Part shown: positions 7,041 through 13,635 of the stretch, piece after piece
Position numbering within the stretch: position 1 is the first letter of the stretch
How the letters are laid out: every line of letters begins with the position of its first letter
From: Oscillibacter sp.
Lineage (GTDB): Bacteria > Bacillota > Clostridia > Oscillospirales > Oscillospiraceae
Direction of reading: 5' to 3'
Assembly (NCBI GenBank): GCA_003522105.1
Contig: DPGF01000040.1
Coordinates: forward strand, 1 to 17,640
DNA length: 17,640 bases
The notes under the pieces: model-generated
The model's database searches: none
Seen by the model: the letters and a program-made list of their open reading frames with translations, nothing else
Told to the model about the DNA's origin: nothing
Translations under genes and position numbers: made by a program

Positions 7041-7542
7041 ATTCTTTCACCGTGCCTTTCAATACAAAATCGGTAAATACCGTCTCGTCCTCCGCCGCCT
7101 CCGCAACGAAGTACGCCGCATACTTTGCGTTTGCCTCCAGCCGGAACATGCCCGTTGTCTTGTCCCAACTGGCTTTTCCCCACTGGAGCGATTTGAGCTT
7201 CAATCCCTCCGGCAGCGCCGTCATCAGCGCCTGTGTGACCGTTTCCGCCGCCATTTCGCAGCCTGCCGCGCCCAACTCTCTCGGCGCATACACCTCGAGC
7301 AGCAGCGTCAGGCGCATTCTGCGCCCGTAAACAGAAACCGGCTGCTGCGTTTTCTCATCGGTTTTCTCCCCCAGGTATTCGATCGCGCCGCTCTCGTCGA
7401 TCACCGTTTCCTTCGCGCCCACCGCCGTTACCGCCGCCTGATAGCACTTGAGCTGCTCTACGCTGTAGCTCTCCACCGCCGCGCCGCCCGCCGCGGCGAT
7501 GGCGGCCATCACCGCGCGTTTCACCTGTCCGACCGCCGTCAT
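7033..7542 (-). CDS. tail completion/terminator-like protein
   Basis: The 169-residue protein immediately precedes the sheath gene, where PBSX has the short xkdI/xkdJ genes. Its N-terminus is Ala-rich (VMAAIAAAGGAAVES). A pair of beta strands follows (RMRLTLLLEVYAPRELGAAG), then LQWGKASWDKTTGMFRLEAN and YAAYFVAEAAEDETVFTDFV near the end. This alpha/beta plan with a long beta hairpin resembles tail terminator proteins (gpU-like), which cap the tail and join it to the head. I assign this by position and general shape, not by a motif. It overlaps its upstream neighbour by four bases and the sheath start by eight bases. Confidence 0.6.
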   Translation of the reverse strand: MTAVGQVKRAVMAAIAAAGGAAVESYSVEQLKCYQAAVTAVGAKETVIDESGAIEYLGEKTDEKTQQPVSVYGRRMRLTLLLEVYAPRELGAAGCEMAAETVTQALMTALPEGLKLKSLQWGKASWDKTTGMFRLEANAKYAAYFVAEAAEDETVFTDFVLKGTVKECE

Positions 7543-7862
7543 GCTTCTTCCTCCTTCGGGTGCAGCATCGCCCAGTAATAGACGACCTCCTCGCCCGTAT
7601 AGAACGGTGCCGCCGCGCGCACAACATATTCCCGCGCTCCGCTCTGCACAAGATCACCCATCGCGATCTCGACTTCCGCAGGCCCCAGATACCGCCAGCA
7701 CTCGTCGCTCACCGCGCCCAGCGGCGTTACGGAGAACGGCTCCTCGCCGTTCTCCCTCTTCACGGGCTGCAAAAAAGCCTTTGTCTGCGTCTTTTTTTCG
7801 CCGTGCGTCACCGCAACGCTCATGCCGTAGCGCACGAATGCCTCACTCAGTGCCTGCTTCAT
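7539..7862 (-). CDS. head closure / minor tail connector protein
   Basis: This 107-residue protein lies third from the capsid gene. It begins MKQALSEAFVRYGMSVAV and contains the pair KAFLQPVKRENGEEPFSVTP and GAREYVVRAAAPFYTGEEVV, which look like the small beta-barrel of stopper proteins (XkdH/SPP1 gp16-like) in head closure. Start ATG 7862 is preferred because it overlaps the upstream stop (ATGA). Twenty further residues upstream would lie inside the neighbour. No catalytic motif is visible, and the exact adaptor class is uncertain. Confidence 0.6.
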   Translation of the reverse strand: MKQALSEAFVRYGMSVAVTHGEKKTQTKAFLQPVKRENGEEPFSVTPLGAVSDECWRYLGPAEVEIAMGDLVQSGAREYVVRAAAPFYTGEEVVYYWAMLHPKEEEA

Positions 7863-8239
7863 GCCTCCACCCCGCGGAAGCAGAATCCGCCGTCCGTCGT
7901 GTACGGGCGCATCAGCGCCCACGCCTGCTCACGCAGTGCATTAAGCCGTCTGCTCCCTTCGCCCGCAGAGCGCTTCGTCACCGTCAGGTCTCCCGCGCGC
8001 AGGGAGGATACCTCCTCCCCGCCCGCTCTTGCATTCTCGATCGCCGCCGCCGACAAAAATGCTGCCGCGCAGATAAACGCGCTCTCGCAGTCCTCTCGAG
8101 TAACGCCCTCTTTCAACGTGCGCGCAAGCCGTTCCTCCTGCGCCTTGCAAATCATTTCAAGCAGCGCCTTCTCGCCCTCGTCCGCCTTGCTCAGCGCGCA
8201 GGCGATCGAAACGATCTGCCCGCTCATGCTCTCCGCCAT
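7859..8239 (-). CDS. head-tail connector/adaptor protein
   Basis: The 126-residue, mostly helical protein sits next to the major capsid gene, the usual place of gp6/gp15-like adaptors that bind the portal ring. Helices include QIVSIACALSKADEGEKALL and RAGGEEVSSLRAGDLTVTKR; the C-terminus has LRAGDLTVTKRSAGEGSRRL followed by PYTTDGGFCFRGVEA, a pattern I associate with clostridial phage connector proteins. A purine-rich ribosome binding site (GGGGGG) stands before ATG 8239. The stop overlaps the following start (ATGA). The function is inferred from position and fold class. Confidence 0.68.
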   Translation of the reverse strand: MAESMSGQIVSIACALSKADEGEKALLEMICKAQEERLARTLKEGVTREDCESAFICAAAFLSAAAIENARAGGEEVSSLRAGDLTVTKRSAGEGSRRLNALREQAWALMRPYTTDGGFCFRGVEA

Positions 8240-8260
8240 TTTGCTTCCCCCCTTGCTCTT

Positions 8261-9292
8261 TTACTGCAAGGACAGCACCTTCGAGGCCTCCTGATAGGGC
8301 TTTGCAAAGCCGGAAATGCTCGTGATGGCCGCGCGCTCGAGCTGGCGGTCGATGAGCTTGTCATATTCCACCATCACCTCGCTGCCGCAGATGCGCTCGA
8401 GCGCATAGTCCTTGTCAAGGCCGATGATCTTGCCCTCGGGCATCGCGCTCGTGCGCAGGAGCTTCGCGCCCAGCGGCGTTGCAAGCGTACCCGTGCCCTG
8501 GAAGTTAAGACCCGTCAGCGGGTTCTGGAATTCCTGCAGCTTGAGCATTTTCAGCATCATGTCGTTGCCCATCAGCAGCGTGTTCATCGTGTAGGGGTCA
8601 AACTGCGACCAGAATCCCAGCAGCGCATCATAGCTCAGCTCTCCCTTCGTGCCGCCGATCTTACCATCGCCGATCACAAAGCTGTCGGCAGCGTTGCCGT
8701 TGCCGTCGCCGTTCATCAAAACGTCGATGGCGTCCTTTAAGTGCATACGCGCGATGTACGCGCCGATCTGGCGCAGCGTCACAGAGAAGAGGTCGAGTCG
8801 CTGGAAGCGGATCGCCTCGTAGGACGCCACCAGCATTCTGCCGCGCTTGTGGAGCTTCACAAGATTTTCCTGCGTGCGGATGCTGGTCGTCGGAATGCTC
8901 GCGCCCTCTTCCACGCGCTTGAGCTCCTTGTCGTCGTCCGTCGGAACAGACGCGATAGAGCGGTAGTCCATGCCGTCAAAATTTGTCACCGTCGCAGTGA
9001 TGTCGGGCAGAATGTCGCTCTCCATGCCCTGGCGCACCACGCGGGAGACAAACTCCGGGAACAGCACGGAGCTTTCGCTCGTGTGGAAAAACTTCTCCAC
9101 CATGTCGCTGCCCGCGCCCTTGACGTGGATGTCAAAGCGCTTGAGCTGACGCTGGAAGGCGTCCAGACCCTCGAGCGCCGTGCCCTTGTAGCTCTCGCTC
9201 GGGTCGAGGCCTTCAAGCACCTTCAGAAAGCTCTTCCCGTTCTGCCCGTACATACCCTTTTCGAGCTTCACATTTTCATACTGATACGTCAT
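8261..9292 (-). CDS. xkdG: HK97-fold major capsid protein, XkdG-like
   Basis: The protein is 343 residues from ATG 9292. It resembles the XkdG capsid family: N-terminal YQYENVKLEKGMYGQNGKSF, the GTALEGLDAFQRQLKRFDIH segment, SSVLFPEFVSRVVRQGMESD at the domain start, and a long core with FDPYTMNTLLMGNDMMLKML and the C-terminal ALERICGSEVMVEYDKLIDR. It forms the icosahedral shell. Start choice: an upstream ATG at 9301 has only two bases between GGAGG and the codon, too close, whereas 9292 has eleven; homologues as I recall them begin near MTYQY. The gene lies directly downstream of the decoration protein. The N-terminal delta-type region appears short, consistent with the scaffold being carried by the protease gene. 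Confidence 0.92.
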   Translation of the reverse strand: MTYQYENVKLEKGMYGQNGKSFLKVLEGLDPSESYKGTALEGLDAFQRQLKRFDIHVKGAGSDMVEKFFHTSESSVLFPEFVSRVVRQGMESDILPDITATVTNFDGMDYRSIASVPTDDDKELKRVEEGASIPTTSIRTQENLVKLHKRGRMLVASYEAIRFQRLDLFSVTLRQIGAYIARMHLKDAIDVLMNGDGNGNAADSFVIGDGKIGGTKGELSYDALLGFWSQFDPYTMNTLLMGNDMMLKMLKLQEFQNPLTGLNFQGTGTLATPLGAKLLRTSAMPEGKIIGLDKDYALERICGSEVMVEYDKLIDRQLERAAITSISGFAKPYQEASKVLSLQ

Positions 9293-9314
9293 TTTTCCCA
9301 TTTCCTCCCCAGCA

Positions 9315-9665
9315 TTAAAGTTTGATCGTCACAGTTTTCGCTGTGCTGTCTGCCGCAAGGATCAGATACTCTCTTCCCTTGCTCGCGTCTACGCTCACGC
9401 CGCCCGCAGCGTCGGCGCTCAGCTTGCCGTAGCCCGGGATCGGCGCGTTCTCGCCGCTATAGTTCACCGTTGCAATACCGCCGAGCTGCACGCTGCACGC
9501 CTTGCCATCGCGCGCGATGGCGCGCACCACGCCGCAAAAGCTGTCGCCCGCGCCGCACACGTCCGCCGATCCGTTCGCGCTTACCTTGACAACGTCGCCC
9601 TCCTTCACCTTGCCGCAGCCAAACGTTGCGCACCATTCGCCGATGCCGTCATAAGAAATGCCCAT
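9315..9665 (-). CDS. small Cys-rich head protein, probable capsid decoration protein
   Basis: The 116-residue protein between protease and capsid genes starts at ATG 9665, marked by the perfect ribosome binding site AAGGAGG; the longer frame upstream lacks one. It holds five Cys residues in its first 75 residues (WCATFGCG, DVCGAGDSFCG, KACSVQ) and is otherwise beta-rich with many small residues (VKVSANGSADVCGAG; LAADSTAKTVTIKL at the end). Position and small beta-rich fold resemble head decoration or stabilisation proteins (DUF2190-like). No catalytic motif is seen. It is not present in classic PBSX, so it is an insertion relative to that element. Confidence 0.6.
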   Translation of the reverse strand: MGISYDGIGEWCATFGCGKVKEGDVVKVSANGSADVCGAGDSFCGVVRAIARDGKACSVQLGGIATVNYSGENAPIPGYGKLSADAAGGVSVDASKGREYLILAADSTAKTVTIKL

Positions 9666-9725
9666 GAAAGTTCCTCCTTGATTTGTTGTTCTATCCAAAA
9701 AGCGCTTTTGCTTTTTGTTCCTCTC

Positions 9726-10664
9726 TCACACGCGGAAGTCGTTTTCGTCCTCAGCCGCCTTCATTTTCTCGCCGTAGGTAAGCTGCGTGCGCAGCCCCAG
9801 CTTTTTCGCCGCCTTCACGCGGTACAGCCGTTCCATCTCTCTCAGCTCTTCCTCATCGAGCTTTGCCGCCATCTTTTCGATCGTCGCGCCGTCCGCCTCC
9901 TGCTCACAGACGAGCACCAGCCGCTTCACCTCGCCGCGCAGCTCGCTCAAATAGCGTTTGCCCAGCGCTGCCTGCTGTTCAAGCGTTTCCAGCTCCTTCT
10001 GGTTCGCTCGCGAGCCGCGTCGCTTGACGAGCACCTTGAGCGTGCCGTTCTCCTCGCCGCCGCAGCGCTTCAAAACGCCCGCCCTCGGCTGCGCCGGCAC
10101 CGCCACAAAGCTCCATTCATACGCGTCCTGTGCATTCGTCAGCTCTGCGCAGCAGACCTTGCCGCCATACTTTTCTCCCTTTCTGTGCGCGCAGGTGCCA
10201 ATATCTCCGCCGCAGATGGAGCATACACATCTCTCCACGCTGCACCCCACGCTCACTTCTCTTTTGATGCCGCCCTCGATCTCTTCGATCAGCGCGTCGT
10301 TCGCGCCGCCGCGCAGCATGTAGGCATAGCCCTTGAGATAGCAGCGCCCCTCGCCCTGCGAGCAAACGCCCGCCTCCTCCACGATCTCCGTGCGATAGAT
10401 GCGCGCCGCCTGTCCCCGCGCCGTCCATTCGTGGTCGAAGATGCCGCTCTTGCCTACAAACAGTTCGGCCAGTTCTTCAAGCGTCGCGCGCGGGAAGCGC
10501 TCGCCGTCCCTGTCCACCTCGTTGTCGCACAGCCGCACGGCAAAGGTGTATACCTCGTCCTCTTTGAGCGCTCGCTTTGTAAACCGATTGATGATCGCCA
10601 GCTCCTCGCGCGTTACCATGCTGTTTTTGAGCCCGTTGCTCTCTTTTCTCACTTCCATGCTCAT
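9726..10664 (-). CDS. xkdF: prohead protease with C-terminal scaffold region, XkdF-like
   Basis: This 312-residue protein follows the portal gene. The N-terminal half is the XkdF-type prohead protease: TFAVRLCDNEVDRDGERFPR, GIFDHEWTARGQAARIYRTE (a candidate catalytic His at residue 78), KREVSVGCS (a candidate nucleophile region at 134-142) and YEWSFVAVPAQPRAGVLKRC. Between the last two lies a Cys-rich insert (C146, C148, C151, C158, H160, C171, C172), which looks like a zinc site. The C-terminal part (about 222-290) is a long coiled coil, typical of a scaffold fused to its protease. ATG 10664 overlaps the portal stop (ATGA); a second ATG at 10658 is also possible. A good ribosome binding site (GGAGG) serves either. 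Confidence 0.88.
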   Translation of the reverse strand: MSMEVRKESNGLKNSMVTREELAIINRFTKRALKEDEVYTFAVRLCDNEVDRDGERFPRATLEELAELFVGKSGIFDHEWTARGQAARIYRTEIVEEAGVCSQGEGRCYLKGYAYMLRGGANDALIEEIEGGIKREVSVGCSVERCVCSICGGDIGTCAHRKGEKYGGKVCCAELTNAQDAYEWSFVAVPAQPRAGVLKRCGGEENGTLKVLVKRRGSRANQKELETLEQQAALGKRYLSELRGEVKRLVLVCEQEADGATIEKMAAKLDEEELREMERLYRVKAAKKLGLRTQLTYGEKMKAAEDENDFRV

Positions 10665-11827
10665 TTCCCCTCCGCTTCGTCGTTTTCCTGCTTGAGTTTT
10701 CTTGCCTGCTGCAAGTAGAGCGCCGCCTTTGCTTCCTCCACCTCGTCCTGCAAGTTGATGTCCTCCCAGTCCACCGTCACGCCGCAGTCGTAGCCATGCA
10801 TGCGCAGCCACAGCGTGCAGATGCGCCCGACCGCCGGCTCAAGCGTGCGCCGCAGCGCCGTGATCTCGCTTGTCAGCATATCCGCCTGCTGCGAGCTCAT
10901 TCGCTCGGTCGAAGACCAGTTCAGCCCCAGCATAAACGGCGGCAGCCCCGTCTTTGCCACCAGCTGCTCCAGGATCTGCCGCACCGGTGTTTCGCTGTCG
11001 AGGATCTGGTTGTCCGCGCCGATGGCCTTGATCGACACATCGCCCACCGATACGAAGTCGCGCACGCTGCCGTTTCTGCCTTCCTGCATCGCCCGCGACC
11101 ACTCCTCGGCGATCTGCTCGGCGCGCTCCTGCGCCGCCCCGCGGTCAAGCTCCCCGTCCTGCGGCTTATAGACAACGGCAAAGCGCACGTTGCCGCAGCG
11201 ATCCCAGTTCTTCCCCATCGCGTCATAAATTTTCAGCAGCAGCCCCGTTAAGTACGGCATCGAGCGCAGCATCGAAACGCCGTAGGGGTGTTCCGCCTCC
11301 GGGTTGAGCGGCGTAAAGAGCAGCAGCTCCTGAAACGCGAGCGGTACGCTGCGTCCGCAGGCGTCCACGCCGCACAGACAGCATTCCAGCGGATTGTCTC
11401 CCTCGCGCACTTCCACTTGCGCAACGTTCGCGCACAGCACCGCCGCGATCTCGCGTCCTTCCGCGTCCGGCACGATCTCACCCACCGCGCGTCCGCAAGT
11501 GAGCAGCGAGTCCAGATAGCAGTCCAAAAATGCGTTGATGCCCCGCTGTCCGCGTCCCACCGGCACCTCGCGCAGGAATTGCCGCAAGCCTTGCTCGGCC
11601 CGTTCATCGCTGCACATCACGCGCACGCCGCCCGTCAGCCGAATCAGCTTGCAGATCGCCGCGTCTACCACCGGCACCGCCTCGCGTACTTCCCGATACA
11701 GCGCCGTTTCTCCGTCCAGCAACGGCACATAGCCCGAAAGCCGCCCAAATGCGTTTCGTCCGCCGCCGCGGAGCTGCACGGCCGCCTCGCCGCCCGTGCT
11801 TCTTTCCTTCTGCCAGGGTTTTTTCAT
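10661..11827 (-). CDS. xkdE: portal protein, XkdE-like
   Basis: The 388-residue protein begins at ATG 11827, behind an AAAAGGAGAGG ribosome binding site; the upstream extension in this frame covers the end of the large terminase and is not used. It carries EAVPVVDAAICKLIRLTGG near the N-terminus, a GLLLKIYDAMGKNWDRCGNV helix, and the highly typical portal end GLPPFMLGLNWSSTERMSSQ (Q-x-D region) before a helical tail (VDWEDINLQDEVEEAKAALY). The dodecameric portal forms the DNA entrance of the head and docks the terminase. Family length is about 380-500 residues, so this is on the short side but complete. It lies 25 bases from terL and overlaps the protease gene. Confidence 0.9.
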   Translation of the reverse strand: MKKPWQKERSTGGEAAVQLRGGGRNAFGRLSGYVPLLDGETALYREVREAVPVVDAAICKLIRLTGGVRVMCSDERAEQGLRQFLREVPVGRGQRGINAFLDCYLDSLLTCGRAVGEIVPDAEGREIAAVLCANVAQVEVREGDNPLECCLCGVDACGRSVPLAFQELLLFTPLNPEAEHPYGVSMLRSMPYLTGLLLKIYDAMGKNWDRCGNVRFAVVYKPQDGELDRGAAQERAEQIAEEWSRAMQEGRNGSVRDFVSVGDVSIKAIGADNQILDSETPVRQILEQLVAKTGLPPFMLGLNWSSTERMSSQQADMLTSEITALRRTLEPAVGRICTLWLRMHGYDCGVTVDWEDINLQDEVEEAKAALYLQQARKLKQENDEAEGK

Positions 11828-11852
11828 CCTGTCCTCTCCTTTTCCGTTTTGT

Positions 11853-13115
11853 TCATCGCGCCGTGCGCTCCACCGTGCGCAGCGCAATGCCGCTGCCGCG
11901 TTCTTTCTTTGCGATCGACACGGCAAAATACCGCATTTCGTCCATCGCGTGATCTCTTTCCTTCTTCGGCCTGTCGTGCCCTGTCCCGCCGTCCTCCCAG
12001 CAATAGCCGGCGATCTCTTCAAGACAGCTCCCGCAGTCTTCGCAGATCACGATCTTCCGCTGCTTCAAGAGATTTGCCGTCACGCGGATGCCGTCCAGCA
12101 CATCGTTGTCCGCCTTGCTCACGGGAAAGCCCGCCCGCCGCAGCGCTTCGATAAAGCTCGCCGCCGACGGGTCGACGATCACCCGCTCCACATTCTCCCC
12201 TGCCGCAAATTTCCTGAGATCTTCCACATATTCCGCGTCTGTTTTCTGCCGCCCCTCCTTGCGCGAGTCGTAGTAATACTCCCGCACCCGGTACCACACG
12301 CCGTCCCTCAGCGCCCACAGCCCGAAGCTCGTCGGATTCACCGTCCCGTAGTCGATGGAAATGCGCACCCTCTCCCATGGCTTTTCCGGCGCACGCACGC
12401 AATACTCCTGCGGCGAAAAAAAGTCGTAGATGAGTCCCTTCGCCGCCGTCCACTCGCCCAGAATGAACCGCCGGTAAAAGGTCCCGCTGTACGCCTTTTC
12501 GTAGCGTGAGCGGATGCGCGGTGAAAGCGATGGGTTATCCTCCATCGTAAAGTGCAGATACAGCGCCCCGCGTTCCTCCGCGCGCAGGATCCACTCGCGG
12601 TAAAACCAGTGCATCGGCCCCTCGGGATTGCAGTTGAACCACAGCTTGCTGCCCGCCACGCTGCATCGCGCGCTCGCCTGCTCCACAAATGATCTCGGCA
12701 TCAGCGCCGCCTCGTCGAACAGCACGCCCGCCAGCGTCACGCCCTGAATGAGCGCCGCGCTCCCCTCGTCGTATCCGCCAAAGAGGTAAAACCGGTTCTC
12801 CCGTCCTCCGCTTCGCACGATCACCAGATTCTCGCTCCGTTTTTCCTCGCAGCGAAAGCCCAGCGCCGTCACCTTTGGCAAGATCTCGTGCAGCACATTG
12901 CGCCGCAGCGAAACGATCGTCTTTCCGCACAGCGCAAACTGTTCTCCGTTGAACCGCCGCATCGCCCACAGGAAAAAGCCCAGTCCCATCGAAAGCGTTT
13001 TGCCGCTTCTCACCGCCCCGTCGCAGATGATCGCGTCATATTCTCTGTATCGCGGCTTCGCCCACCATGTCATCGCCGTTTTCTGCTTGGCGGAAAACCG
13101 CTTCACTCCCGCCAA
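11853..13115 (-). CDS. terL: terminase large subunit (XtmB-like)
   Basis: The 420-residue packaging motor is complete. Walker A is GAVRSGKT (residues 33-40); Walker B is VLFDEA (131-136); a coupling C-motif region WFNCNPEGP follows at 159-167. The nuclease half carries SIDYG (Asp255), VIVDPSAASF (Asp315) and DHAMDEMRYF (Asp388, Asp392), the acidic residues of an RNase H-type nuclease. The protein powers DNA entry into the prohead and cuts the concatemer. In PBSX it packages chromosomal rather than phage DNA. It overlaps the small terminase gene by 13 bases. All catalytic residues expected of the PBSX type are visible, so it should be active. Confidence 0.95.
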   Translation of the reverse strand: MAGVKRFSAKQKTAMTWWAKPRYREYDAIICDGAVRSGKTLSMGLGFFLWAMRRFNGEQFALCGKTIVSLRRNVLHEILPKVTALGFRCEEKRSENLVIVRSGGRENRFYLFGGYDEGSAALIQGVTLAGVLFDEAALMPRSFVEQASARCSVAGSKLWFNCNPEGPMHWFYREWILRAEERGALYLHFTMEDNPSLSPRIRSRYEKAYSGTFYRRFILGEWTAAKGLIYDFFSPQEYCVRAPEKPWERVRISIDYGTVNPTSFGLWALRDGVWYRVREYYYDSRKEGRQKTDAEYVEDLRKFAAGENVERVIVDPSAASFIEALRRAGFPVSKADNDVLDGIRVTANLLKQRKIVICEDCGSCLEEIAGYCWEDGGTGHDRPKKERDHAMDEMRYFAVSIAKKERGSGIALRTVERTAR

Positions 13116-13417
13116 GGCTCTCTCTCCTCTCCCGCCTGCTCCAGCGCCTGCAAAAATTCCGCCGCCTCGTTCTCGTCTCCGCCGCCCAGCATCTCATAGA
13201 GCGCGCCGAGCGCCTTCACCCGGTCGACAAATTTGATCTCCACCGCGCCGTTTGCGCCCCGCTTGAATTCCGCCACCGTTGATAAGTCCATCTTCCGGAT
13301 GCGCTCAGCCGTCGGATCTTCCAGATATGCAAGCTCCACGCCGCGGTTTACCCTGCCAAAGGCGATCTCCTTGAGCGCTTCGATCACATCCTCGCGCCGC
13401 ACTTCCTTTTTCTCCAT
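13103..13417 (-). CDS. terS: terminase small subunit, N-terminally short (XtmA-like C-terminal region)
   Basis: The 104-residue protein matches only the latter part of XtmA-type small terminases: EALKEIAFGRVNRGVELAYL, then TVAEFKRGANGAVEIKFVDR and VKALGALYEMLGG, the segment that joins oligomerisation and large-subunit contact. The usual N-terminal helix-turn-helix DNA-binding region of about 100 residues is missing. The start at ATG 13417 has a purine-rich site (GGGGGG) before it; the frame above 13417 shows no helix-turn-helix. PBSX XtmA is about 265 residues. Its function would be to nucleate the motor without sequence-specific recognition. The gene overlaps terL by 13 bases and is the first of the block. 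Confidence 0.75.
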   Translation of the reverse strand: MEKKEVRREDVIEALKEIAFGRVNRGVELAYLEDPTAERIRKMDLSTVAEFKRGANGAVEIKFVDRVKALGALYEMLGGGDENEAAEFLQALEQAGEEREPWRE

Positions 13418-13511
13418 CGGATCCCCCCGTTTCGCAATTCTCTTTTCACCCAAGCCCCGCACAGCCGGGTTTGTTGCACGGTCGCATACACACGCTTCAA
13501 ATTTTGGGTGC
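13418..13511 (-). other. leader of the phage-like block, no clear promoter
   Basis: These 94 bases lie between the second terminator and the small terminase start. They hold no open frame of note. I searched the minus strand for a sigma-A-type -35/-10 pair and found none convincing. A weak TTGCAC followed 17 bases later by TGTATG is the nearest candidate. The block may therefore depend on an activator or an alternative sigma factor. The only clear feature is the G-rich ribosome binding site before ATG 13417. Confidence 0.5.
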
Positions 13512-13536
13512 AAAAAATGCCGCGCAGCGCGCGGCA
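13512..13536 (-). terminator. rho-independent terminator (second of tandem pair)
   Basis: Read on the minus strand, an 8-base perfect stem (TGCCGCGC / GCGCGGCA, positions 13518-13536) with a three-base loop is followed by six T (13517-13512). It lies downstream of the HAD phosphatase gene and upstream of the small terminase. Together with the next entry it would stop transcription coming from the phosphatase gene before the phage block. Confidence 0.78.
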
Positions 13537-13538
13537 GC

Positions 13539-13577
13539 AAAAAGGAGGGGCACCTCTCAAAAAAGAGATGCCCCTCC
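13539..13577 (-). terminator. rho-independent terminator after HAD phosphatase gene
   Basis: Read on the minus strand, a 14-base stem with one wobble pair (arms 13577-13564 and 13557-13544) and a six-base loop is followed by five T (13543-13539). It follows the stop of the phosphatase gene (13636) by about 60 bases. It is a strong intrinsic terminator for that gene. Confidence 0.85.
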
Positions 13578-13635
13578 CAATATTGATTTTTCCGCGCATG
13601 GCGCGAAGGGTTCCTCCGCCGCCAAATGCCGGGGG

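Larger units (their letters stand above)
1..13417 (-). mobile_element. PBSX-like contractile-tail morphogenesis cluster, left end outside window
   Basis: A continuous minus-strand run of about twenty genes follows the PBSX order: terminases, portal, protease, capsid, connectors, sheath, tube, chaperone, tape-measure slot, LysM protein, hub, spike, wedges, XhlA, holin-like protein. All frames are open, and most junctions overlap or are separated by fewer than 30 bases. Unlike a typical prophage, the small terminase lies only about 220 bases from a host-type gene. No integrase, repressor or replication genes occur in between. The left side runs off the window, so lysogeny genes could lie there. 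The element could be a complete prophage whose other modules are on the left, a defective PBSX-like element, or a gene-transfer-agent-like particle cluster. The family assignments are recognised from protein sequence; the domestication reading is inference. Confidence 0.85.

Noticed and set aside
5979..7076. 365-codon open frame on the plus strand
   Set aside because: It lies entirely opposite the sheath gene, is rich in His, Arg and Ala, and has no family resemblance. It is a by-product of the GC-rich sheath sequence.
7499..8740. 413-codon open frame on the plus strand
   Set aside because: It runs antisense across four recognised phage genes and reads as an Arg/Ser/Pro/Ala-rich low-complexity product without a ribosome binding site.
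9666..9725. possible hairpin AAAAAGC / GCTTTTT on the minus strand between protease and decoration genes
   Set aside because: The arms are A/T rich and weak, so a real terminator within the head operon is unlikely; it could be an RNA processing site, but nothing supports this.
13418..13635. phage attachment site (direct repeats) at the phosphatase side
   Set aside because: No tRNA or repeat pair could be seen; the other end of the element is outside the window, so an att site cannot be judged here.
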